Part shown: in pieces, positions 56,939 through 64,000 of the stretch
How positions within the stretch are numbered: position 1 is the first letter of the stretch
How the letters are laid out: the number at the start of each line of letters is the position of its first letter
From: an uncultured Idiomarina sp.
Lineage (GTDB): Bacteria; Pseudomonadota; Gammaproteobacteria; Enterobacterales; Alteromonadaceae
Assembly: GCA_946885915.1 (NCBI GenBank)
Contig: CAMPHF010000012.1
Location: 1-64,000, forward strand
Direction of reading: 5' to 3'
DNA: 64,000 bases
Position numbers and translations under genes: made by a program
Notes under the pieces: model-generated
Databases searched by the model: none
Told to the model about the DNA's origin: nothing
What the model saw: only the letters and a program-made list of their open reading frames with translations

Positions 56939-57689
56939 AGTGATTGGTGGATTGGCAGGCGTTTTGCTGCTGGTTGGGGGGGCAGGTTCGTCGAGCGCTG
57001 GTTCGGGTGGTTTTGCTTTGGTGGCTGGCTCGGGTGCCGGTGCCGGGCAGACAGCGTCGTCAGCATTGGCTGCCGCACTCACTGATGCGGCCGATGAACG
57101 TTTGGATGCCTCGTTGGAAATGGGTGCATTTGAGCTGAACACCTTATTGGCTAATTTAACCGTCACTGACATTGGTTTGCGGACGCGAATTAAGGAATTG
57201 TCAGCGCCTTTGAATCAGGTGCTTAGCGCCGATTCGGTGGTGTTAGAGGGTGATTGGCAGCTACCGGGGCAGCGCCGCTTGGCGTTAGATTCGGTGGTGC
57301 TTGAGAATGCGCAGATAACCGTGGCGTACTTTGCGCGTGGGCGCTCAAACTTGCATGTGCTGGCCGAAACATTACGTGACTCTGCACCGGGTGCTTTGAT
57401 GCCTGTGGCTGCGCGAGATGAACTAGTGTGGTCGGTGGAGCAGGTGGTATTGCGTAATGTTACTGTGAATGTGTTCGACGATGGCTATCCGATCGCGAGT
57501 GTGTTGGTGCCTGAGTTGGAGATTCCGGCATTCGATTCTACGCGGCCCGCCGATGAGCAGGTGAATGCTTTGTTGTGGCCCTTGTTGAATCAATTAGGGG
57601 ACCAGCTTTTGGGCGGTTCTTCGAACAATACTGTCGTTGATGGCCCACGCTTTATGAAGTTTTTGTGGCGGGAAATGTCCCCCCGCTAA
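56925..57689 (+). CDS. Exported protein of unknown function
   Basis: The 254-residue product starts with a basic residue cluster and a hydrophobic segment (MRNGKVIGGLAGVLLLVGGA), either a signal peptide or a membrane anchor. A Gly/Ser/Ala-rich stretch follows. The folded part (about 62-225) has beta-strand patterns such as SVVLEGDWQLPGQRRLALDS and VLENAQITVAYF, then RNVTVNVFD. This faintly recalls AsmA-like periplasmic proteins, but I cannot assign a family. Overlap with smrA indicates co-expression. Confidence 0.6.
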   Translation: MRNGKVIGGLAGVLLLVGGAGSSSAGSGGFALVAGSGAGAGQTASSALAAALTDAADERLDASLEMGAFELNTLLANLTVTDIGLRTRIKELSAPLNQVLSADSVVLEGDWQLPGQRRLALDSVVLENAQITVAYFARGRSNLHVLAETLRDSAPGALMPVAARDELVWSVEQVVLRNVTVNVFDDGYPIASVLVPELEIPAFDSTRPADEQVNALLWPLLNQLGDQLLGGSSNNTVVDGPRFMKFLWREMSPR

Positions 57690-57753
57690 ACTAGACTCAA
57701 AGATCCTTCAACTTCCTGATCTATTGATTCACTTGTTTGCCAATTAAATCAAT

Positions 57754-57897
57754 AACCTGCACACCAACCTGCTTGTTAACCAGCATCCTAACCTGCTTAG
57801 CAAGCAGGTTAGCCACCAGCTTAGCAACCAGCTTACTAACCTGCTGAATAAGTTGGTCAGTAAGCTGGTTAGTTAACAGGTCAGTCAGCTGGTTAGA
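57754..57897. repeat. 12-bp CWG-core tandem array (copy 4), overlapping the porin stop codon
   Basis: Exactly twelve 12-base units (144 bp), the same count as copy 3, for example AACCTGCTTGTT, AAGCAGGTTAGC, AACCAGCTTACT, CAGCTGGTTAGA. One unit (AAGTTGGTCAGT) has lost the central C. The last unit contains the TAA stop of the porin gene read on the - strand (57893-57895). The array fills the gap between two convergent genes, where a hairpin terminator would be expected and none is seen. Confidence 0.93.
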
Positions 57898-59056
57898 AGC
57901 TGTACATGGCCATGAAGTGGAGGCGGTTGAGGTCGCCGTCGATGCCTGCTTCGGTTTCACGTGTGGCTTGTGAAAGTTCAACACCGAAAGTTAGTTTTGG
58001 CGTTGGTGAGTACATCATATTCACCGCCAAACGTTGCGTATACTCGGTGCCACTGGTGCCGATTAAAGCGACATCGTTATCGGTCCAGCCGCGGGTGGCA
58101 ACGAAGTTCATCCGGGTTGTTTCACTCAACACATGGCGATAAGCGAAGGTAAAGCCGGTCACATCGATGGTTTCAAGCTCGCCGTTGCCGTCAATCACTG
58201 CATCATTGAACGTGTTCAAACCAACATAGCGGCCGATACCAGAACCATGCACGACTGAGAAACGAACATCGTTCTTGCCAAGCATGTATTTGGTTGAGAC
58301 GTTGATACCGTAACCAGTCGCTGTTTCGTCGTCTTGCGCACCGCTCACGTCATAGGCTAACTGGCGCAATAAGCCGGCAACCGCAAAGTGGAAGCCATCG
58401 CTCTTGTGCACATATTTGGCGGTGAAATCAGGTACGAAACCATCGCTTGAGGTAATGCGCGCGCCGCCGCCATTCGGGGTGACGGTGGTTTCTGGGTTCT
58501 CGATTGATGCTGAGAAGCCATTGCCGGCATCGTATTTAATTTGAGTTTGACGCATGAACGCCATGCCGTCGGTCGCGCCCACGAAATCTACGCTTTCAGG
58601 CAGAATGGTAAGGTCTTGGAAGTTCGACCATGCCTGACCAAACGTCCAGCCATCGTACGTTAGGAATGCTTGACGGATACGTGGCGCGTAAGAGTTGGTG
58701 ATACGCTCATCACCCACCGGCACGGTGAGGAAATCTAGTTCGATGCGGCCGGTGATTTTCTTGCCGTTTTCAAGCTCTTGTCCTGCAGTGAAGAAGAAGC
58801 GCGACTGACGAGCATGAAAATCTGTGACCAAATCGTCACCCTGACCACCAACTGGGGTTACGGATGGAATATAAAATTGGCGACCAATGTTACCTGACGC
58901 TGGCGCGGGGCCGTCTGCGTAATCAGATACAAAGGTATCGAGTTTCACGTAACCACCAAAGCCCCAGTCTAGATCCTGGGCCGCCGCTGGCATCGCGACC
59001 ATGCTGCCCAGTACGGCTGAGGCAAGCAAAGATTTTTTGATAGTTTTAGGTAACAT
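57893..59056 (-). CDS. DcaP-like outer-membrane porin
   Basis: Predicted trimeric outer-membrane channel of 387 residues. ATG 59056 is favoured because AAGGAG lies seven bases upstream, whereas the ATG two codons earlier is only one base from it. The signal peptide is cleaved near AAAQDLDWGFGGY. Conserved features include GYVKLDTFVSDY, FHARQSRFFF, IRQAFLTYDGWTFGQAWSNF and the terminal aromatic FMAMYSF needed for barrel assembly. Related proteins transport small anionic solutes. Its stop codon lies inside the repeat array. It is divergent from acs. Confidence 0.88.
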   Translation of the reverse strand: MLPKTIKKSLLASAVLGSMVAMPAAAQDLDWGFGGYVKLDTFVSDYADGPAPASGNIGRQFYIPSVTPVGGQGDDLVTDFHARQSRFFFTAGQELENGKKITGRIELDFLTVPVGDERITNSYAPRIRQAFLTYDGWTFGQAWSNFQDLTILPESVDFVGATDGMAFMRQTQIKYDAGNGFSASIENPETTVTPNGGGARITSSDGFVPDFTAKYVHKSDGFHFAVAGLLRQLAYDVSGAQDDETATGYGINVSTKYMLGKNDVRFSVVHGSGIGRYVGLNTFNDAVIDGNGELETIDVTGFTFAYRHVLSETTRMNFVATRGWTDNDVALIGTSGTEYTQRLAVNMMYSPTPKLTFGVELSQATRETEAGIDGDLNRLHFMAMYSF

Positions 59057-59367
59057 GTTCATGCTCCTTGGTTGTTAGCATTTTTTTGGCTAGGCTTTGT
59101 GGTTAAACCTTGGTGAGTTGATGTCGCATACGAAGAGCCGAAATCAACGCCGGTTGAACCCAAATGACTCACCAAATGTATTATTTTGATGAATGTGCGT
59201 AATAAGTTGGCGAAACACACGCACGCGAACACCCAGTAAGACTGAATATTTCAGTGCAAAAGCTTCGTCAATCGAGCTCAATTAATCAATCTAGACTATG
59301 GTCTAATAGCCGCTAGAGCGCGAAAAACCTACAACTTTAGGCTAATAGCGCAACGGAGGAAGTAGTT
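59057..59367. promoter_or_regulatory. Divergent intergenic region of the porin and acs, with a palindrome
   Basis: This 311-base gap must hold promoters for both genes. A TAGAC-TATG-GTCTA inverted repeat at 59292-59305 lies about 62 bases before the acs start. It has the size and symmetry expected for a NarL/LuxR-type response regulator site, and such a regulator is encoded after acs. GGAGGA precedes the acs ATG. No clear CRP site or -35/-10 pair was found. Confidence 0.45.
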
Positions 59368-61311
59368 ATGTCGCAAGCGATTCACAAGGTTCCAGCACGA
59401 GCAAAAGAACGTGCTCTAATTAATGCCGATAAATATGAGGCTATGTACGCCGAATCCGTAAATAACCCAGAGGGATTTTGGCGTGAGCACGGGCAGCGGC
59501 TGACGTGGTTTTCGCCATATTCGAAAGTGAAAAACACTAGTTTTAAAGCTGGTGATGTGTCGATTAAGTGGTACGAAGACGGAACTTTGAACGCCTGTTA
59601 TAACTGTCTCGATCGGCATTTGAGTGAGCGCGGCGACAAAACAGCCATTATCTGGGAGGGCGATTCGCCTGACGTTGATAAAACCATTAGCTATCGAGAG
59701 TTGCACACCGAGGTATGTCGGTTTGCCAATGGCTTGAAAAAGCTTGGTGTGAGCAAAGGCGATCGGGTTGCGATTTATATGCCGATGGTGCCCGAAGCGG
59801 CTGTAGCTATGTTGGCTTGTGCGCGCATTGGCGCGGTGCATACCGTTATTTTCGGTGGCTTTTCACCGAACGCGATTGCCGACCGGGTGAATGACTGTGG
59901 CGTGAAAGTGGTGATCACGTCAGATGAAGGTCGGCGCGGCGGGAATGCCATTGGACTGAAGAAAAATGTAGATGAGGCGTTGGCTGGCGGGAAATGTCCG
60001 TCGGTTGAGCATGTAGTGGTTTGTGAAGTGACGGGCGGCAAGGTCGCATGGGACGATAACCGTGATGTGTGGTGGCATAAACTGATTGCTGATGTATCGG
60101 CGGATTGTCCACCAGAAGTTATGAATGCCGAGGACCCGCTCTTTATTCTCTATACCTCAGGCTCGACAGGTAAGCCAAAAGGGGTGTTGCACACCACCGG
60201 CGGCTACTTGGTGTATGCGTCGATGACGCACGAGTATGTGTTTGATTATCATGAAGAAGATGTGTACTGGTGTGCGGCAGATGTGGGCTGGATTACTGGT
60301 CATACGTACATTGTATATGGGCCATTGGCGAACGGTGCGACCACGTTAATGTTTGAAGGCGTACCGACTTATCCGTCGGTGGGTCGAATTGGCGAAGTGG
60401 TTGATAAACATAAAGTTAATATCTTATACACCGCGCCCACTGCAATTCGGGCATTGATGGCGAAGGGCTCTGCGGCCGCGTCCTCTTCTAAGCGAGATTC
60501 GTTAAGAGTATTAGGCTCAGTGGGCGAACCCATTAACCCCGAGGCTTGGGAGTGGTATCACCGTGAAATTGGTAATGGTGCGTGTCCGATTGTAGATACT
60601 TGGTGGCAGACGGAAACTGGCGGCATTATGATCACGCCGTTACCGGGAGCGACTGATTTGAAACCTGGCTCAGCCACTCGGCCATTTTTTGGGGTGCAGC
60701 CAGCATTGGTTGATGCGGAAGGCGTTGAACTTCAGGGCGCGGCCGAGGGTAACTTGATCATTAAAGAGTCTTGGCCGGGTCAATCGCGGACGCTTTGGGG
60801 TGACCACGAGCGGTTCGAGCAAACCTATTTTTCTGCGTATAAAAATGTGTATTTTACGGGCGATGGTGCGCGTCGTGATGAGGACGGATATTACTGGATC
60901 ACGGGGCGTGTCGATGACGTCTTGAACGTGTCAGGGCATCGCTTAGGGACGGCTGAAATTGAGTCGGCATTGGTGGCGCACGCGTCGATCGCTGAGGCGG
61001 CGGTGGTGGGGTACCCCCATGATTTGAAGGGCCAAGGCATTTATGTGTACGTATCGGCGGTCACGGGCACTGATATTTCTGAAGAGCTCACCATTGAAGT
61101 GCGAAACTGGGTGCGCAAGGAGTTGAGCCCGATTGCGACGCCTGATTTCATTCATTGGACCGATGGCTTACCGAAAACGCGCTCGGGCAAAATCATGCGC
61201 CGTATTTTGCGTAAAATTGCTGCAAATGATTTCGGTAACTTGGGCGATACGTCTACGCTCGCCGATCCTTCTGTGGTAGATTCGTTAATTGAGAACCGTC
61301 TGAATAAGTAA
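59368..61311 (+). CDS. acs: Acetyl-CoA synthetase
   Basis: Activates acetate to acetyl-CoA through acetyl-AMP. The 647-residue product (E. coli Acs is 652) has the AMP-binding P-loop [11 protein letters not shown] starting at Tyr262, then [16 protein letters not shown] and [10 protein letters not shown]. It also has the A8 hinge region [20 protein letters not shown] and the catalytic, acetylation-regulated Lys608 in [10 protein letters not shown] terminator follows, then a response regulator gene in the same direction. Confidence 0.97.
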   Translation: MSQAIHKVPARAKERALINADKYEAMYAESVNNPEGFWREHGQRLTWFSPYSKVKNTSFKAGDVSIKWYEDGTLNACYNCLDRHLSERGDKTAIIWEGDSPDVDKTISYRELHTEVCRFANGLKKLGVSKGDRVAIYMPMVPEAAVAMLACARIGAVHTVIFGGFSPNAIADRVNDCGVKVVITSDEGRRGGNAIGLKKNVDEALAGGKCPSVEHVVVCEVTGGKVAWDDNRDVWWHKLIADVSADCPPEVMNAEDPLFILYTSGSTGKPKGVLHTTGGYLVYASMTHEYVFDYHEEDVYWCAADVGWITGHTYIVYGPLANGATTLMFEGVPTYPSVGRIGEVVDKHKVNILYTAPTAIRALMAKGSAAASSSKRDSLRVLGSVGEPINPEAWEWYHREIGNGACPIVDTWWQTETGGIMITPLPGATDLKPGSATRPFFGVQPALVDAEGVELQGAAEGNLIIKESWPGQSRTLWGDHERFEQTYFSAYKNVYFTGDGARRDEDGYYWITGRVDDVLNVSGHRLGTAEIESALVAHASIAEAAVVGYPHDLKGQGIYVYVSAVTGTDISEELTIEVRNWVRKELSPIATPDFIHWTDGLPKTRSGKIMRRILRKIAANDFGNLGDTSTLADPSVVDSLIENRLNK

Positions 61312-61337
61312 TTGCTGATTCGACGGCATGGACTGAG

Positions 61338-61368
61338 CAAGGTGAGTTTCGGCTCACCTTGTTGTTTT
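61338..61368 (+). terminator. Rho-independent terminator after acs
   Basis: CAAGGTGAG and CTCACCTTG form a perfect 9-bp stem with a TTTCGG loop, followed by TTGTTTT. It lies between acs and the response regulator gene, so the regulator either has its own promoter or is read through. Confidence 0.85.
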
Positions 61369-61421
61369 GCTTAGGCGGCTTGCCGCGTGCACAAACACTC
61401 CGAGCTAGGAACCCAACGGCC

Positions 61422-62063
61422 ATGGCCAAATTCTTGATTGCTGATGACCACCCTTTGTTTCGTGAGGCGCTGCAAGGTGCGCTTGCGAATCACTATCCCG
61501 AGCTGGAATTGCGCGAAGCTGGTGATTTAGATGCAACGCTCGCGGCGTTGTCGAGTGACGATGATTTAGATTTATTACTGCTCGATCTGCACATGCCAGG
61601 TAGTGGTGATGTGTACGGTTTAATCCGCATTAGAGAAGATTATCCATTGTTACCGGTGGCGGTGATTTCCGGTTCGGAAGATCCTTCCGTCGTGGCCAAA
61701 TGTATTGGTTTCGGCGCGCTTGGTTTTATTCCGAAGTCGATGCCATCTGCACAAATTGCGGAAGCCATTGACAGTATTTTGCAGGGCGATACTTGGGTGC
61801 CTGTTGATGTTCGTGGACGATTGGATGAGGTGTCGGACGAAGATCAAGAGCTTGCCCGCAAAGTTGCCACGCTCACGCCGCAACAATATCGCGTGCTATA
61901 TTTTCTGCATGAAGGTCTGCTCAATAAGCAGATTGCCTACCAATTAAACATCACGGAAGCTACCGTAAAAGCCCACATTACCGCCATATTTCGCAAGCTT
62001 GGCGTCTACTCACGCACCCAAGCCGTGCTCCTCGCCGAACGTCTCCAACTCGAAAACCCTTAA
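61422..62063 (+). CDS. NarL/LuxR-family response regulator (possible regulator of acs)
   Basis: The 213-residue product has a receiver domain with acidic pocket ADDHPLFREAL, phospho-acceptor Asp55 in LLLLDLHMPG and Lys in GFIPKSM. A LuxR-type DNA-binding domain follows (LTPQQYRVLYFLHEGLLNKQ, ITEATVKAHITAIFRKLGVY). ATG 61422 is chosen since it gives the normal receiver start MAKFLIADDHP. CrbR-type regulators of this class activate acs in vibrios and pseudomonads. Adjacency to acs makes that role plausible here. The partner kinase is not in the window. Confidence 0.88.
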   Translation: MAKFLIADDHPLFREALQGALANHYPELELREAGDLDATLAALSSDDDLDLLLLDLHMPGSGDVYGLIRIREDYPLLPVAVISGSEDPSVVAKCIGFGALGFIPKSMPSAQIAEAIDSILQGDTWVPVDVRGRLDEVSDEDQELARKVATLTPQQYRVLYFLHEGLLNKQIAYQLNITEATVKAHITAIFRKLGVYSRTQAVLLAERLQLENP

Positions 62064-62101
62064 CCCCCAACCCCAAGCAACCCCAATCCCCCAGCGGCGC
62101 T

Positions 62102-62161
62102 AACCTGTTTACTAAGCAGGTCAGTAAGCTGGTCAGTCAGCAGGTGACTCAACAGGTTAGG
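62102..62161. repeat. 12-bp CWG-core tandem array (copy 5)
   Basis: Five in-phase units (AACCTGTTTACT, AAGCAGGTCAGT, AAGCTGGTCAGT, CAGCAGGTGACT, CAACAGGTTAGG) followed by a degenerate ATGTTGGTTTTGG. It starts 39 bases after the response-regulator stop. It is the shortest copy in the window. Confidence 0.9.
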
Positions 62162-62233
62162 ATGTTGGTTTTGGTGGCGGTGGGCGGGGGATGGTGTTAA
62201 ATTTGTGTGGGGTTTATTAACAGAGCAGACGTT

Positions 62234-64000
62234 ATGCGGATCAACAAATTATGCAGTGCGATGGGGCTGGTGGCCTTATCAACTATGGCTTTGGCGGCTA
62301 ATGCTAGTGAGCCGAAATCGTTGCTGTCGGTGCAGCAAGAGTTGCAAGCCGGGCGACTAAACCAAGGGCAGCAGATTTCCTTAAATTTAGCGCAACTAGG
62401 TAGTCTAGATCTCACCATTACCGAGGTCAAAAAGCACCCGCGGCTAGGTACGCTGCTTTTTTACCGAGATAAAACCACGGGTAGCGGCTTTTTGCGCGTG
62501 GCTAAAAACGGTGAAATGAGCGGCCAAATTTATCACAACGGGCAGAATTATAAGCTCAACGGTGACGAATTAACGGCTTACCAAGCGCGTGGTTTGAAAG
62601 AGCCGGCGCTGGCGTTAGCCGAACCGCAGTTGAAACAGGTGCCGAGCGCGCTGCGTGAGGCGGTCATTCAGGCAAATCCGCGGGTGTTACAACGCCCGAA
62701 GGCTGCGCCGGCACCCGCACCACAGCTGAGCCCGCCACCTCCTGCAACTACGCCGCAGGTTGTTAAAGTATTAGTTGTTTACGACGCGAGTGCGAATGCA
62801 TTACTTGGTAATAACGCCGCCGCAGAAATTGACGAAGCGATGTTGCAAACCAACGTAACACTGACCAACTCTGATGTGGATTTTGAGTACGAGTGGGACA
62901 CCTTCGGCTTAACCACCGAATTTCCAGTGAACTCGGATAGCGGCTTTGAAGAGCGTGATTTCTTGCTCGCGAACGTTGATTTTCGCCGCGCACTAAGAGC
63001 CGGTGATTACGATTTGGTGCACATTGTAACCGCTAATAACGAAGGCGAGTTTGGTGGCATTGCGTTCGGTAGTCTGCAATACGACGAAGATGATGTGATT
63101 AATAAGCATCCGTTCCGCATCGGTTTATACACCAGCGGTGATTATGAAGATGAGTATCGTGGCGCGTTGTGGGCACTAACGCAGGCCGACCAACTAAGGA
63201 GCGGACGTACGATTGCGCACGAGCTAGGCCACAACTTAGGTCTTGAGCACGACCGTTACACGCTTAGCCAAAACACCGGCGAGGGCGCAGCCGGTGAGCA
63301 ATTCGATTTTGCAATTCCTTACGGCTACGACAACCTTGAGGGCGAATTTTTCACCACCATGAGTTACGGCGATAACTGTGTGGAAAATGGTGCTTTAGGC
63401 GGCTCAACCTGCGGTTTTATCTATAATTTTTCGAATCCAGATATAGATTTTAATGGCGACCCTACTGGCGCACCGGCGACTGAAATTGAAGCGGCGAACG
63501 CGGCGCTGGCGCTTAACTATACGTGGCGCGATGCAGCTTTACCGCGTCACGCTAAAGTGCCATTCGCGGTCACAAAAACCAGCAACACGATCACCATGAC
63601 CATGGCGCAAGCTGGCCATTATCAGTTGCTATCCGGCACCTGTGTTGAGTTTGCGTATGATAAAGGGGTGGAATACCCGGCGTTTCCGTACGAAATTCAA
63701 ACCGACACCATTATTGACGAAACGACCAACGGCACTAGCCTGTCGTTTAATGAAGTGACGTTCCCTAACTGTGTGTTTGTGGTGCAAAAGGATGAGGACT
63801 TGTCCACCGCTGAGCGCGCGTTATGGCGCTATGTTGGGCGTGTTCCCAACGATTCAGATACTTGGTTAGTGGATACCAGCTTGTTCACTTATCAAGGGAT
63901 TGACGTTGATGTGGCGTTAACGCTGCCGGATAGTTTGGCCGATGTGGCGAACGGCGAATTCTTAGTGGTATCGCCTTATATTCCGTGTAACGGCACCGAT
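62234..64000 (+). CDS. Secreted zinc metalloprotease, reprolysin-like (3' end beyond the window)
   Basis: Open from ATG 62234 to the end of the window (589 codons, no stop), so the gene is partial. There is a signal peptide (cleavage near LAANASE) and an N-terminal propeptide-like region. A Pro/Ala-rich linker (about 157-176) is followed by the catalytic domain with zinc motif HELGHNLGLEHD (His329, Glu330, His333, His339) and a Met-turn MSYGDNC (Met376). This is the metzincin HExxHxxGxxH pattern, closest to M12-type adamalysin-like bacterial proteases. It is a plausible type II secretion substrate. Confidence 0.9.
   Translation, partial: MRINKLCSAMGLVALSTMALAANASEPKSLLSVQQELQAGRLNQGQQISLNLAQLGSLDLTITEVKKHPRLGTLLFYRDKTTGSGFLRVAKNGEMSGQIYHNGQNYKLNGDELTAYQARGLKEPALALAEPQLKQVPSALREAVIQANPRVLQRPKAAPAPAPQLSPPPPATTPQVVKVLVVYDASANALLGNNAAAEIDEAMLQTNVTLTNSDVDFEYEWDTFGLTTEFPVNSDSGFEERDFLLANVDFRRALRAGDYDLVHIVTANNEGEFGGIAFGSLQYDEDDVINKHPFRIGLYTSGDYEDEYRGALWALTQADQLRSGRTIAHELGHNLGLEHDRYTLSQNTGEGAAGEQFDFAIPYGYDNLEGEFFTTMSYGDNCVENGALGGSTCGFIYNFSNPDIDFNGDPTGAPATEIEAANAALALNYTWRDAALPRHAKVPFAVTKTSNTITMTMAQAGHYQLLSGTCVEFAYDKGVEYPAFPYEIQTDTIIDETTNGTSLSFNEVTFPNCVFVVQKDEDLSTAERALWRYVGRVPNDSDTWLVDTSLFTYQGIDVDVALTLPDSLADVANGEFLVVSPYIPCNGTD

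Noticed and set aside
57721..57984. 87-codon - strand frame with four-residue repeats at the porin 3' end
   Set aside because: It overlaps the porin gene in another frame, has no ribosome site and is again a translation of the 12-bp array.

Overview
The window comes from a Gram-negative marine-type gammaproteobacterium. A complete type II secretion operon, a YjbEFGH/RfaH/Wzz/Wza-type surface polysaccharide locus, secreted proteases, Acs and a DcaP-like porin together suggest Alteromonadales, possibly Idiomarinaceae. The family name is an inference from gene content and style, not from a search.

Layout. 0.2-12.6 kb: gspC-D-E-F-G-H-I-J-K-L-M-N on the + strand, interrupted only by a short repeat array between gspF and gspG. 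12.6-13.5 kb: an MscS channel. 13.8-18.7 kb: yjbE-like, a fused yjbF-yjbG, yjbH and rfaH. A perfect 12/12 match to the RfaH-recruiting ops element follows at 18700-18711. 18.7-40.7 kb: an RfaH-controlled surface polysaccharide cluster. It holds wzz, four enzymes for a diacetamido uronic acid nucleotide sugar (wbpA-B-D-E type), wzx, two sulfotransferases, a deacetylase-like protein, wzy, three GT4 glycosyltransferases, a GNAT/FemAB-like protein, an initiating phosphoglycosyl transferase, an aminotransferase, a WbpM/FlaA1-type dehydratase and a large Wza-type export protein. The middle (about 19.7-36 kb) is visibly AT-richer than its flanks, as expected for an exchanged serotype cassette. 40.9-47.7 kb: ugd, then cysD, cysN, an SLC13-type permease, cysC and cysQ. 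This is a complete route to PAPS plus PAP recycling, which fits the two upstream sulfotransferases and suggests a sulfated glycan.

47.7-48.8 kb: a HigB/HigA toxin-antitoxin pair flanked on both sides by REP/BIME-type palindromic elements. 49-51.7 kb: a subtilisin-like lipoprotein protease followed by a small secreted protein that resembles a detached protease prodomain. 51.9-59 kb: pgi, a large repeat-domain lipoprotein (-), smrA, an unknown exported protein, and a DcaP-like porin (-). 59.4-62.1 kb: acs and a LuxR-type response regulator. The window ends inside an HExxHxxGxxH metalloprotease.

Two repeat families stand out. The first is a set of five intergenic arrays with a strict 12-bp period and consensus [AC]ANCWGNT followed by four variable bases. 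The CAG/CTG core flips strand freely without disturbing the phase. The four arrays whose upstream gene is visible all lie at a gene's 3' end. The second is a 91-92 bp element made of two inverted GTAG-headed palindromes (BIME-like). In both families a copy supplies the stop codon of a neighbouring gene.

No tRNA, rRNA, CRISPR, transposase or phage gene was recognised.
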